Assembly (NCBI RefSeq): GCF_028737215.1
Contig: NZ_JAQZAM010000003.1
Span: 372,001-436,000, forward strand
DNA: 64,000 bases
Direction of reading: 5' to 3'
Source of the DNA: Actinomycetospora chibensis
GTDB lineage: Bacteria; Actinomycetota; Actinomycetes; Mycobacteriales; Pseudonocardiaceae
The notes beneath the pieces were generated by a model, which saw nothing but the letters and a program-made list of their open reading frames with translations, did not search any database and was not told where the DNA came from. The position numbers were made by a program, and so were the translations under genes. Positions 43,737 to 52,459 of this stretch are shown piece after piece. Within the stretch, counting starts at the first letter, position 1. The number at the start of each line of letters is the position of its first letter.

Positions 43737-45541
43737 CGGCCACCCCCCGGGAGGTGCGACTTGATCGACTCGGTGAACTCGTGCACCTTCTGCTGCGCAC
43801 CCTTCTCGGCGATCCCCAGCGTCTCCGGGTCGCCCTTCGCGACGGCCTTCACGGCCTTCTTCGCCTGTTCGGCCATGAGGTGCGGTGGGACCGGCGGGAT
43901 CTCGGGGTCGACGATGACCTCGAGCACGCAAGGGCCGTGCGACGACAGCGCCTCGTCCCAGGCCTTGCCGATGTCGTCCGGGCTGTCGCACCGGATGCCG
44001 CGCAGCCCCAGCATCTCCGCGTAGTCGGCGTAGGGGACGTCGGGGATCCACTGACTCCCGGGGTACTTCGGGTCGCCGGCCATGGCCCGCTGCTCCCAGG
44101 TGACCTGGTTGAGGTCCTGGTTGTTGAACACGCAGAACACCAGCGGCGCGCCCTCGAAGCGCTCCCGGTAGCGCTTGACGGTGATCAGCTCGAGCATCCC
44201 GTTCATCTGGAACACGCCGTCGCCGACGAACGCGATGATCGGCCGGTCGGGGAAGGCGAACCGCGCCGCGATCGCGTACGGGGTGCCCGGCCCCATCGTC
44301 GCGAGGTTGCCGGCCAGGGAGGCCTGCATCCCGCGGCGGAGCTTCAGGTGGCGCGCCCACCAGTTGGCCACCGACCCGGCGTCCGTGGTGACGATCGCAC
44401 CGTCGGGGAGGCGCTGCGAGGCCTCCTGGACGACGCGCTCCGGGTTGAGCGGGTCGGCGTCGTCGTGGGCGCGGTCGTCGAGCACCCGGTGCCACTCGTC
44501 CACCTCGCGCTCGAGCTCCTCGCGCCAGGAGCGGTCGGTCTTGCGCCCGAGCAGCGGCAGCAGCGCGCGCAGGGTCTCCCGGGCGTCCCCGACGACGTTC
44601 GCCTCCATCGGGTAGCGCACGCCGATCATGCGACCGTCGAGGTTGATCTCCACGCCGCGGGCCTGGCCCTCCTCGGGCAGCCACTCCGCGTAGGGGAAGG
44701 CCGTGCCGACCAGCAGCAGCGTGTCGCAGTTCTTCATCATGTGGTCGCTGGCGGTGGAGCCGAGCAGGCCGATGGGTCCGGTGACGTAGGGCAGGTGATC
44801 GGCCGGCTCGACGCGGCCCAGCGAGGTCTTCGCGACCCCGGCACAGAGCACGTCGGCCACCTCCATCACCTCGTCGCCGGCCGCCTGGGCGCCCTGCCCG
44901 ACGAGCATCGCGACCTTGCCGCCGGCGTTGAGGATGTCCGCGGCGCGCTGCAGCTCGCCGGGGTCGGGCAGGACCCGCGGTCGACTCCATCCCACGCCGG
45001 AGAACACGGCGCCGTGCTCGCGCGGGGGCGACGGGATCGCGTCGGCCTCGGCCACGTCCTCCGGGATGATGATCGTCGCGACGGTGCGGTTCGTCAGCGC
45101 GACCTTGCACGCCCGGTCCACCAGGTGCCGGGCCTGCGCGGGGTGCATGCAGGTCTGCACGAAGTCCGACGACACGTCCTTGTACAGCGTGTTCGGGTCG
45201 ATCTCCTGCTGGAACGCCGACCCCAGCCCGATCCGCTTCTGCTGGCCGACGATCGCCACCACCGGCTGGTGGTCGAGCTTGGCGTCGTAGAGCCCGTTGA
45301 GCAGGTGGATGGCGCCACCGCCCGAGGTGGCCATCGCGCACCCCAGCTCGCCGGTGAACTTGGCGTGGGCGCTCGCCATGAACGCGCCCATCTCCTCGTG
45401 GCGTGGCTGGATCAGCTCCGGGTCGCCGTCGGCGCGGTCGAGGGCGCCCAGCAGCGCGTTGATCCCGTCCCCGGGATAGCCGTAGATGCGGTGGACGCCC
45501 CACCGGCGCAGGCGGTCGAGAACGAAGTCCGCGACGAGCAT
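43733..45541 (-). CDS. TPP-dependent pyruvate oxidase/dehydrogenase (PoxB-like)
   Basis: The 602-residue protein has the three-domain TPP enzyme fold. The N-terminal part shows GVHRIYGYPGDGINALLGAL and the TPP-activating glutamate in PRHEEMGAFMAS. The C-terminal part has the cofactor motif FVGDGVFQMNGMLELITV and later NNQDLNQVTW. It resembles pyruvate:quinone oxidoreductases more than acetolactate synthases, and would convert pyruvate to acetate and CO2. GGAGGGAGAGGG precedes ATG 45541. It is the first gene of a four-gene operon and is divergent from the enolase-family gene, with operator copy B between them. Confidence 0.9.
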   Translation of the reverse strand: MLVADFVLDRLRRWGVHRIYGYPGDGINALLGALDRADGDPELIQPRHEEMGAFMASAHAKFTGELGCAMATSGGGAIHLLNGLYDAKLDHQPVVAIVGQQKRIGLGSAFQQEIDPNTLYKDVSSDFVQTCMHPAQARHLVDRACKVALTNRTVATIIIPEDVAEADAIPSPPREHGAVFSGVGWSRPRVLPDPGELQRAADILNAGGKVAMLVGQGAQAAGDEVMEVADVLCAGVAKTSLGRVEPADHLPYVTGPIGLLGSTASDHMMKNCDTLLLVGTAFPYAEWLPEEGQARGVEINLDGRMIGVRYPMEANVVGDARETLRALLPLLGRKTDRSWREELEREVDEWHRVLDDRAHDDADPLNPERVVQEASQRLPDGAIVTTDAGSVANWWARHLKLRRGMQASLAGNLATMGPGTPYAIAARFAFPDRPIIAFVGDGVFQMNGMLELITVKRYRERFEGAPLVFCVFNNQDLNQVTWEQRAMAGDPKYPGSQWIPDVPYADYAEMLGLRGIRCDSPDDIGKAWDEALSSHGPCVLEVIVDPEIPPVPPHLMAEQAKKAVKAVAKGDPETLGIAEKGAQQKVHEFTESIKSHLPGGGR

Positions 45542-45583
45542 CGGTCCCTCTCCCTCCGGTCGATACCCCAGCATGACACCGTT

Positions 45584-45600
45584 TCGTGCATAACGCACGA
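45584..45600. promoter_or_regulatory. TCGTGC-N5-GCACGA operator, copy B
   Basis: TCGTGCATAACGCACGA differs from copy A at one base. It sits in the 99-base divergent gap between the TPP enzyme (start 45541) and the enolase-family gene (start 45641), ending 41 bases before the latter. The spacing to the plus-strand start is nearly the same as for copy A. Confidence 0.85.
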
Positions 45601-45640
45601 CGTGTTTAGAGAAGGAAGTGCACGTGGTACGACTTGGGAC

Positions 45641-46741
45641 GTGGAGACGGAGGTGCCCCTCGAGGGGCTGGACGTGGCGGCCTACACGCTGCCCACGGAC
45701 GCGCCGGAGTCCGACGGCACGTTGACCTGGGACGCGACCACGATCGTCGTGGTCCGGGCCTGGGCGGCCGGGTGCACGGGCCTGGGCTACACCTACGCCG
45801 GCTCGCCGGTCGCCGCGGTCGTCGAGAGCGCCCTGGCCGACGTCGTGCGGGGGCGCGACGTGCTCGCGGTGCCGGCCGCATGGGCGGCGATGCACGCCGC
45901 GGTGCGCAACCTCGGCCGCCCCGGCGTGGTCGCCGAGGCGATCTCCGCCGTGGACATCGCCCTGTGGGACCTGCACGCCCGCGTCCGGGAGGTCCCGCTG
46001 TCGGTGGCGCTGGGCGCGGTGCACGAGGCCACGCCGGTCTACGGCAGCGGCGGGTTCACCTCCTACGACGACGACCAGCTACGCACCCAGCTGACGGGCT
46101 GGGTCGACGAGGGCATGACGTCGGTGAAGATCAAGGTGGGTCGCCGCCCGGGGGAGGACGAGCACCGCCTCGACGTCGCCCGCGACGCCGTGGGTGACGA
46201 CGTCGAGCTGCTGGTCGACGCCAACGGCGCCTACACCCGCAAGCAGGCTCTCCGGTGGGCCGGGCGGTTCGCCGACCGCGGTGTGACGTGGCTGGAGGAG
46301 CCGGTCAGCTCCGACGACCTCGAGGGGCTGGCCCTCGTCCGCGACCACGGACCCGGTGGGCTGGACGTCGCGGCGGGGGAGTACGGCTACGACCTGCCGT
46401 ACTTCCACCGGATGCTCGCCGCGGGCGCGGTGGACTGCCTGCAGGCCGACGTCACCCGCTGCGGGGGCTACACCGCCCTCACGCGCGTGGCCGCCCTGTG
46501 CGACGCGCGCAGCCTGGATCTCTCGCTGCACTGCGCCCCCCAGGTCAGCGCGCACGCCGGCACCGCCGTGTGGCACTTGCGCCACCTCGAGTACTTCCAC
46601 GACCACGTGCGCATCGAGTCCCGTGCTTTCGACGGCGTCCTGAGCCCGGAGCACGACGGCACCCTGCGCCCGGACCGCGCCCGGCTCGGCCACGGACTGG
46701 CGTTGCGCGCCGCCGACCTTGAGCCCTACCGGGTGGCCTGA
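45641..46741 (+). CDS. Enolase-superfamily enzyme (mandelate racemase/muconate lactonizing type)
   Basis: The 366-residue protein has the capping domain and barrel of the MR/MLE group. Catalytic landmarks are the KxK pair in SVKIKVG, metal ligands in LLVDANGAY, WLEEPVS and AAGEYGYD, and a general-base histidine in SLHCAPQ. Such enzymes dehydrate or epimerise sugar acids. GTG 45641 is the first in-frame start after the promoter; GTG 45653 is an alternative with a better ribosome-binding site. It leads a four-gene operon with GH15, SDR and a membrane protein. Confidence 0.88.
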   Translation: METEVPLEGLDVAAYTLPTDAPESDGTLTWDATTIVVVRAWAAGCTGLGYTYAGSPVAAVVESALADVVRGRDVLAVPAAWAAMHAAVRNLGRPGVVAEAISAVDIALWDLHARVREVPLSVALGAVHEATPVYGSGGFTSYDDDQLRTQLTGWVDEGMTSVKIKVGRRPGEDEHRLDVARDAVGDDVELLVDANGAYTRKQALRWAGRFADRGVTWLEEPVSSDDLEGLALVRDHGPGGLDVAAGEYGYDLPYFHRMLAAGAVDCLQADVTRCGGYTALTRVAALCDARSLDLSLHCAPQVSAHAGTAVWHLRHLEYFHDHVRIESRAFDGVLSPEHDGTLRPDRARLGHGLALRAADLEPYRVA

Positions 46742-46783
46742 CGGCCCTCCGCCGCTACGACCTCGACACCACGGGAGATCGAC

Positions 46784-48616
46784 GTGACCACCCAGGAACA
46801 GGCCCCGCCCGTGTGCGCACCCGACGGTGCCGCGGCCACCCTCGACTCGCCGCAGGTGCTGCGCGAGTACGCGCTGCTCGCCGACGGCGAGCGGGGCGCG
46901 CTGCTCGGCCCTCGCGGCGACGTCGTCTGGATGTGCGCCCCGCGCTGGGACTCGCCGGCCGTGTTCGGTCGGCTCCTCGGCGCGCCCGGGCACTACGACC
47001 TGACGCCGACCGAGCGCTACGTGTGGGGTGGGCACTACGAGGACGGATCGCTGATCTGGCGCAGCCGGTGGATGACGGACGGCGGCCCTGTCGAGAGCCG
47101 GGAGGCCCTGGCCCTGCCCGCCGACACGACCCGGCTGGTGCTGCTGCGCCGGGTGCTCGCCGACGACGTGCCGGCGTCGGTGCACGTCGTGCTCGACCCG
47201 CGCGGCGAGTACGGGCGCCACCCGCTCACCGACCTCCGCCGCGACGACGACGGCTGCTGGACCGGCCGGGTCGGCGACCTGCGGCTGCGGTGGCGGGGCG
47301 CCGGCGACGCGGTCCCGGTCACGGCCGGCGGCGGCACCCGCCTGGAGCTCGACCTCGTCGTCCCGCCCGGGCGCCACCACGACCTCGTGCTGGAGGTCGG
47401 TCCGCAGCTGCCCGACCTGGCCCCCGACTCCGACCTGGCCTGGCGGGAGACCGAGACCCGCTGGCACGCCAGCGTTCCGGCGTCATCGCGGCTGATCGGG
47501 GCCGCGCCGCGCGACGCCGCCCACGCCGCGGCCGTGCTGCGCGGCATGACCACCGGCTCCGGGGCGATGGTGGCCGCGGCGACGACGAGCCTGCCCGAGC
47601 GGCCCGGCGGCCAGGCCAACTTCGACTATCGCTACACGTGGGTGCGCGACCAGTGCTACGCCGGGCGCGCAGCCGCCGTCGCCGGGCTCGACGACCTCCT
47701 CGACGACGCCGTGTGCTTCCTCGGCGCCCGCCTGCTCGACGACGGACCCCGGCTCGCGCCCGCGTACGCGGTCGACGGCGGCCCGGTGCCCGACGAGGTC
47801 CACCTCGGGGTGCGCGGCTACCCCGGCGGGGGCGACCGGGTCGGCAACCGCGGCGGCCACCAGTTCCAGCTCGACGCCTTCGGCGAGCTCTTGCTGCTGC
47901 TCGCCTCGGCCGCGGAGCGGGACCGGCTGGACGCCGAGGGGTGGCGCGCCGTGGAGACCGCGGTCGCGGCGATCGAGCAGCGCTGGACCGAGCCCGACGC
48001 GGGGGTGTGGGAGCTCGAGGACCGGGAGTGGACCCACAGCCGGCTGGTCTGCGTGGCCGGGCTGCGCGCCGTCGCCGCCGTGGTGGGCGGTGGCGAGGCC
48101 GGACGCTGGTCGGCGCTCGCCGACGCGATCCTGGCCCGCACCGCCCGCACCTCCACCCACCCGAGCGGGCGCTGGCAGCGCGCCGCCGACGATCCCCGCC
48201 CCGACGGGGCCCTGCTGCTCGCCGCGGTTCGCGGCGCGACCCCGGCGAACGACCCGCGCAGCGGCGCGACCCTCGCGGCCTACCTGCGCGAGCTGACCAG
48301 CGAGGGCTACGCCTACCGGTTCCGCGTCGACGACCGTCCCCTCGGCGACGCCGAGGGCGCCTTCCTGCTCTGCAACTTCATCACCGCGCTGGCCTGCCAG
48401 CAGCAGGGCGACGCGCTGTGCGCCCGGCACTTCTTCGAACGGGGCCGCTCGGCCTGCGGGCCACCGGGCCTGCTGACCGAGGAGTTCGACGTCACCCAGC
48501 GCCAGCTGCGCGGCAACCTGCCGCAGGCCTTCGTCCACGCCCTGTTGCTCGAGGCCGCGACGGTGCTGACGCCGCTCGAGGCCGGACCCACGATCGATCG
48601 GATGGAGGAACGATGA
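46784..48616 (+). CDS. Glycoside hydrolase family 15 enzyme
   Basis: The 610-residue protein has the bacterial GH15 plan. An N-terminal beta-sandwich (about 1-250, starting REYALLADGERGALLGPRGD) precedes an (a/a)6 barrel with NFDYRYTWVRDQCYAGRAA. The catalytic acid lies around GVWELEDREWTHSR and the base in LLTEEFDVTQRQLRGNLPQA. Members act as glucoamylases, glucodextranases or trehalases in the cytosol. No signal peptide is present. The start is GTG 46784. Its stop overlaps the SDR start (ATGA). Confidence 0.92.
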   Translation: MTTQEQAPPVCAPDGAAATLDSPQVLREYALLADGERGALLGPRGDVVWMCAPRWDSPAVFGRLLGAPGHYDLTPTERYVWGGHYEDGSLIWRSRWMTDGGPVESREALALPADTTRLVLLRRVLADDVPASVHVVLDPRGEYGRHPLTDLRRDDDGCWTGRVGDLRLRWRGAGDAVPVTAGGGTRLELDLVVPPGRHHDLVLEVGPQLPDLAPDSDLAWRETETRWHASVPASSRLIGAAPRDAAHAAAVLRGMTTGSGAMVAAATTSLPERPGGQANFDYRYTWVRDQCYAGRAAAVAGLDDLLDDAVCFLGARLLDDGPRLAPAYAVDGGPVPDEVHLGVRGYPGGGDRVGNRGGHQFQLDAFGELLLLLASAAERDRLDAEGWRAVETAVAAIEQRWTEPDAGVWELEDREWTHSRLVCVAGLRAVAAVVGGGEAGRWSALADAILARTARTSTHPSGRWQRAADDPRPDGALLLAAVRGATPANDPRSGATLAAYLRELTSEGYAYRFRVDDRPLGDAEGAFLLCNFITALACQQQGDALCARHFFERGRSACGPPGLLTEEFDVTQRQLRGNLPQAFVHALLLEAATVLTPLEAGPTIDRMEER

Positions 48617-49614
48617 CCAGGACCGCAGTCGTCACCGGGGGTACCGCCGGGGTGGGGAGGGCGACCGTTCGCGAGCTCGCCGCGGCGGGCTACGACGTCG
48701 CCGTTCTGGCCCGGGGGCAGGCCGGCCTCGACGGCGCCGTCGCCGACGTGAAGGCGTCCCGCCAGCGGGCGCTGCCCGTCGTGTGCGACGTCGCCGACGC
48801 GGACGCCGTCGAACGGGCCGCACAGCAGGCGGAGGAGGACCTCGGCGAGATCGACCTCTGGATCAACGTCGCCTTCGTCGGCTCCCTGGCCTTCTTCTGG
48901 GACACCACCCCCGAGGAGTTCCGCCGCGTCACCGACGTCACCTACTACGGGCAGGTCCACGGCACCCGGGCCGCCCTGGCCCGGATGCGGCCCCGCGACC
49001 GGGGGGTGGTCATCAACGTCGGCTCGGCGATGGCCGACCGCTCGATCCCGCTGCAGGCGGCCTACTGCGGCGCGAAGCACGCAATCAAGGGGTTCACCGA
49101 GTCGGTGATCACCGAGCTGGCGCACGAGAAGAGCCGCGTGCGGGTGTGCACGGTGCAGCTGCCGGGGCTGAACACGCCGCAGTTCACTTGGAACCTCGCC
49201 CGGGTCGAGGGCCACCCCCGGCCGGTGGCGCCGGTGTGGCAGCCGGAGGTCGCGGCTCGGGCGATCCGCTTCCTCGCCGAGCACCCCCGCCGCTCCATGT
49301 GGGTCGGGCTCGCCACTTTCTACACGATCCTGGGCGAGCGCCTCGCGCCCAAGCTCGTCGACCTCTACCTCGCCCGCTACGGGGTGGCGGGCCAGCAAAC
49401 CAGCGAGGACCTGCCCCGGCGCGGCTCGAACCTCGACGCACCACGTGACGCCGAGACCGACGCCGGCGCCCACGGGCCGTTCGACGACGAGGCGTGGAGC
49501 CACGACCCGCAGACGTGGGCCTCGAGGCACCGCCGCGCGCTCCTCGGCGCCGGTTCCGGCGCCGCCGCCCTGGTGGGCGCCCTGCTGGGCCGGCGCGGAC
49601 GGGCCGCGCCATGA
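48613..49614 (+). CDS. Short-chain dehydrogenase/reductase with a C-terminal extension
   Basis: The 333-residue protein has a classical SDR core. It shows the cofactor motif VVTGGTAGVGRATV, a DLWINVAFVGS segment in place of the usual NNAG, a serine in INVGSAMADRS, and YCGAKHAIKG holding the tyrosine and lysine. About 80 residues follow the core and end in a hydrophobic helix (LLGAGSGAAALVGALLG) that could anchor it to the membrane. Similar extended SDRs occur in actinomycete stress loci. It overlaps both neighbours by four bases. Confidence 0.9.
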   Translation: MTRTAVVTGGTAGVGRATVRELAAAGYDVAVLARGQAGLDGAVADVKASRQRALPVVCDVADADAVERAAQQAEEDLGEIDLWINVAFVGSLAFFWDTTPEEFRRVTDVTYYGQVHGTRAALARMRPRDRGVVINVGSAMADRSIPLQAAYCGAKHAIKGFTESVITELAHEKSRVRVCTVQLPGLNTPQFTWNLARVEGHPRPVAPVWQPEVAARAIRFLAEHPRRSMWVGLATFYTILGERLAPKLVDLYLARYGVAGQQTSEDLPRRGSNLDAPRDAETDAGAHGPFDDEAWSHDPQTWASRHRRALLGAGSGAAALVGALLGRRGRAAP

Positions 49615-49964
49615 CCACACGCGACGTGCGCGCGGACCTCCTGCACACCGGGCACGTCGTCCACGGCGGGGCATTGCTGCTACGCCCCGCCGTCGCGGCC
49701 CGGGCCGACGTGGCCGCCGCCGACGGCCGGACGGAGACCGTCGTCCGGGTGCTCGGCGCCCGCCACGTCCTGCATGGACTGGCCGGGCTCGGCGCGCCGC
49801 GGTGGGTCACGCCGGGGGTCGGCGCGATGGCGGACGGCGTCCACGCGGCGAGCATGGTCGGGCTGGCGGCGCTCGGCCGCGACCATCGACGGGGTGCGCT
49901 CGTGAGTGCCGTGGTGGCCGCCGCGTTCGCCCTCGCCGCGTGGTGGGCGGCACGCGGCGGGTGA
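49611..49964 (+). CDS. Small membrane protein of unknown function
   Basis: The 117-residue product has about three hydrophobic helices, including VLHGLAGLGAPRW and ALVSAVVAAAFALAAWWAA near the C terminus. I do not recognise a family. ATG 49611 overlaps the SDR stop (ATGA), so it closes the enolase/GH15/SDR operon. Confidence 0.7.
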   Translation: MTTRDVRADLLHTGHVVHGGALLLRPAVAARADVAAADGRTETVVRVLGARHVLHGLAGLGAPRWVTPGVGAMADGVHAASMVGLAALGRDHRRGALVSAVVAAAFALAAWWAARGG

Positions 49965-49995
49965 CGTGCGCGCTGCTTGTCGCCGCACCAGTCGG

Positions 49996-50012
49996 TCGTG
50001 CAAGGTGCACGA
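49996..50012. promoter_or_regulatory. TCGTGC-N5-GCACGA operator, copy C
   Basis: TCGTGCAAGGTGCACGA keeps both six-base arms of copies A and B with a different spacer. It ends 57 bases before the ATG of the MarR gene at 50069, the expected site for autoregulation. Confidence 0.85.
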
Positions 50013-50068
50013 CATCGAGTGCGGGCGTGGCCGCCGGGCGGGAGATCACACAGTGGGACCATGGAGCC

Positions 50069-50590
50069 ATGGGTGAGGCAGCGGGGAGCGCCACGGTGGA
50101 CGGGACGGGGCGGGCCGACGAGGGCATCGCTGCGACGTTCGCCGGTCGCCTGGAGGTCGCCCTGCGGGGGCTGCTCGAGCTGAGCGTCGGCGTCCTGAGC
50201 GCCATGGAGGAGAACGTCTCGCCGTCCCACCTGCGCGCGTTGCAATCACTCGATCACCTGGGGGGCGCCAAGGTGACCGCCCTGGGCGACGCGCTCGGGG
50301 TGCCGCCCTCGACGGCGAGCCGGATCAGTGACCGCCTCACCGCCGCGGGCTTGATCACGCGGGAGGTCGCGCCCGACAACCGGCGGGCGACCTGGCTCGA
50401 TCTCACGTCGGCCGGGCGCGCGGTCCTGTCCGATCTCGCCGACGCCCGCGCACAGGCGCTGGAGCGTGTCACCGAGGCGATGACTCCGGCGGAGCGCGAC
50501 GCGCTCCTGCTCGGCGCGGAGGGCTTCGCTCGCGCCTACGAGTCGGTGATTGCCCGCGCCGACGAGGACCCGGAGGACGCGGGGCGGTGA
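50069..50590 (+). CDS. MarR-family regulator of the redox/carbon locus
   Basis: The 173-residue protein has an N-terminal extension and helix (about 20-50), then a winged helix-turn-helix: SPSHLRALQSLDHLGGAKVT, LGVPPSTASRISDRLTAAGL and the wing ITREVAPDNRRATWLDLT. GGAG lies three to six bases before ATG 50069. Its promoter carries operator copy C, and copies A and B lie at the two large divergent promoters of the locus, so it is the most economical candidate repressor. The inducer is unknown. Its stop overlaps the SpoIIE gene start (GTGA). Confidence 0.9.
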   Translation: MGEAAGSATVDGTGRADEGIAATFAGRLEVALRGLLELSVGVLSAMEENVSPSHLRALQSLDHLGGAKVTALGDALGVPPSTASRISDRLTAAGLITREVAPDNRRATWLDLTSAGRAVLSDLADARAQALERVTEAMTPAERDALLLGAEGFARAYESVIARADEDPEDAGR

Positions 50591-51741
50591 CACCGACCCC
50601 GCGGGAGGTCGCGGCGGAGCTGGTCGACCGGGTGCTCGACGTCCCGGGGCACCGTGCTGCGCCCACCGCGATGTCGTGGCTGTGCTCGGTGTTGGACGCC
50701 GACCGCGTCGAGGTGCACATGCTCGACCGGCGGCGGGAGCGCCTCCACCTCGCAGCTGCCGCGGTGCGGGACGCGACACAGGCGCCCGCCGAGCCCCATC
50801 TCGACGCCCGGACGAGCCCGGCCGCCCAGGCGCTCCACGCCGGTGTCGTGCTCGGTCACAGGGTGAACGAGCGAGACGTCCACCACGTCCCGCTCGAGGC
50901 CTACGGGCACACGGTCGGGGTGCTCTCCATCGTGCGTCCGGCCACCCCGCTGGCGTCTGACGTGGCGGCCGGCGCGTTCGGGTCGGTCGACTGGCGGCGG
51001 CTGGGTCGGACGCTGGCAGTCTTGTTCCAGCAGGCGGCCACCACGACCGACGCGCTGGAGCTGGCCCGGCGCACCTACGAGTACAGCATCGCCGCGGAGC
51101 TGCAGTGGGACCTGCTGCCGCCCGCGGACACCGCCACCGACCGATTTGCCCTCCGCGCTCTCGTCGAGCCTGCGCCGCGCGTCACCAGCGACCTGTTTGA
51201 CTGGTCGCTCAACGGCGACCGGTTGACCGTCGTGTTGCTCGACGCCGCCGGGCGCGGACTCGTCGCGACCCAAGTCGGGGACCTGGCCCTCGCCGCCCTC
51301 CGCAACGCCCGGCGCAGCGGCCTGTCGATCGCGGAGCAGGCGGCGCTGGCCGACCAGGCGCTGTGGGACCGCCACCACGGACACGCAGCCGTCGACGTCG
51401 TCCTGCTCGAGATCGACCTCGTCGCCGGCACAGCCACGGCGGTCCACGCCGGTTCGCCGATCGCCCTGCGTCGTCGTGACCACGAGGTGGAGCTGCTCGA
51501 CCTCGGCAACGGCCACGAGCCCCTCGGCCTGCTCGACCGCACGCGCTACGACGCCGGCCCCGTCGACCTCCGCCCCGGCGACGTGCTGATGCTGCTCTCC
51601 GACGGCGTCGCCGCGGCCCGTGACTCCGTCGGCCGCGTCTTCGGGGTCGACGTGCTTGCCCACCGGCTCGAGCGCAGCAGCGCACCCCGTGACCTGCCCT
51701 CCTGGCTCGTCGCCGAGCTGCGCTCCCGCGGCGGGCGGTGA
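50587..51741 (+). CDS. GAF plus SpoIIE-type PP2C phosphatase with a C-terminal frameshift
   Basis: The 384-residue frame has an N-terminal GAF-like domain (about 20-150) and a SpoIIE/PP2C domain (about 175-384) with FDWSLNGDRLTVVLLDAAGR, a metal-site aspartate, and VLMLLSDGVAAARDSVGR. It stops after LRSRGGR, but the next frame from about 51725 reads GDLEDDATALVLEWRE. This is the expected final strand with the second metal-binding aspartate pair, and it runs to 51892. One altered base near 51725-51738 would restore it. Such phosphatases dephosphorylate STAS antagonists in sigma-factor partner switching; a STAS gene with the same operator is at 36.6 kb. GTG 50587 overlaps MarR. Confidence 0.85.
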   Translation: MTPTPREVAAELVDRVLDVPGHRAAPTAMSWLCSVLDADRVEVHMLDRRRERLHLAAAAVRDATQAPAEPHLDARTSPAAQALHAGVVLGHRVNERDVHHVPLEAYGHTVGVLSIVRPATPLASDVAAGAFGSVDWRRLGRTLAVLFQQAATTTDALELARRTYEYSIAAELQWDLLPPADTATDRFALRALVEPAPRVTSDLFDWSLNGDRLTVVLLDAAGRGLVATQVGDLALAALRNARRSGLSIAEQAALADQALWDRHHGHAAVDVVLLEIDLVAGTATAVHAGSPIALRRRDHEVELLDLGNGHEPLGLLDRTRYDAGPVDLRPGDVLMLLSDGVAAARDSVGRVFGVDVLAHRLERSSAPRDLPSWLVAELRSRGGR

Positions 51742-51892
51742 CCTCGAGGACGACGCCACGGCGCTGGTGCTCGAGTGGCGAGAGCGGCCCCTTCATCCTC
51801 GATCTCCTCCTAGTCGGGGAGGTTCGGAGCGGCACCCCCTCGGCGACAGCACACTGCCCACGGGGATGGATGCCCGGGGTAGCGCCGGGTGA

Positions 51893-52300
51893 GCACGGCT
51901 CGACTTGCGATTCCCTGACGTCCGACGGTGTCGCTAGCGCGATGGGGTGCGGCACAGGTGAACTCGGGGACGACACCGAAGAAAGGAACCGCACGTGCAC
52001 CGCCGTTCGGTGCGACGCGCTCTCGGGGGTGCCCTCGTCCGCGCGGCGAGCGGGGATCGTCCATTACCGGCGCGGTTCCGGGCCGACGGCACCCAGCGCT
52101 CGACGAGGAGCAGCGGAGCACGAAGACCGATGCGCCGCACGATCCCGACGACGGCGGATCGAGAGACGCCGCCGTCACCGGCCGGACCACCGTCACCGCG
52201 GTGCCCTACCTACCGCGCCCGACCTTCCCGCAGCGACGCGGCCTGCCTAGGTATCGCCACGAGTGACTGCGCCCTCCGATGACCTACAGCGAGGTGGATC
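51893..52300. other. Intergenic, no gene seen
   Basis: About 400 bases without a supported gene; frames on both strands are shadow-like. Confidence 0.45.
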
Positions 52301-52459
52301 ATGACCGAGCCCGAGGCGCCCCGCGCCGCCCAGCACGCCCAGGAGAACGCCAAGACGCCCGAGGACCAGTACGACGAGGAGCGCGCGCCGGCCGCGAAGC
52401 AGGCCCGTGACGCTCGGGAGAAGGGGGACCAGACCTCCACGTCGCCGCATCAGCGATGA
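52301..52459 (+). CDS. Small highly charged protein (52 residues)
   Basis: ATG 52301 follows GAGGTGG and opens a 52-codon frame (MTEPEAPRAAQHAQENAK...) rich in glutamate, aspartate, lysine and glutamine with no hydrophobic core, ending at TGA 52459. Short, disordered, charged proteins with good ribosome-binding sites are common stress-induced products in actinomycetes. The function is unknown. Confidence 0.55.
   Translation: MTEPEAPRAAQHAQENAKTPEDQYDEERAPAAKQARDAREKGDQTSTSPHQR

Noticed and set aside
43737..45503. N-terminal extension of the FAD/Fe-S gene to 1587 codons
   Set aside because: The upstream part is a shadow of the TPP enzyme; GTG 43736 with a GTGA overlap fits the family length.
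43754..45640. Extension of the enolase-family frame upstream through the TPP enzyme
   Set aside because: The frame is open but antisense to a well-conserved TPP enzyme; the enolase fold starts at 45641 after a promoter.
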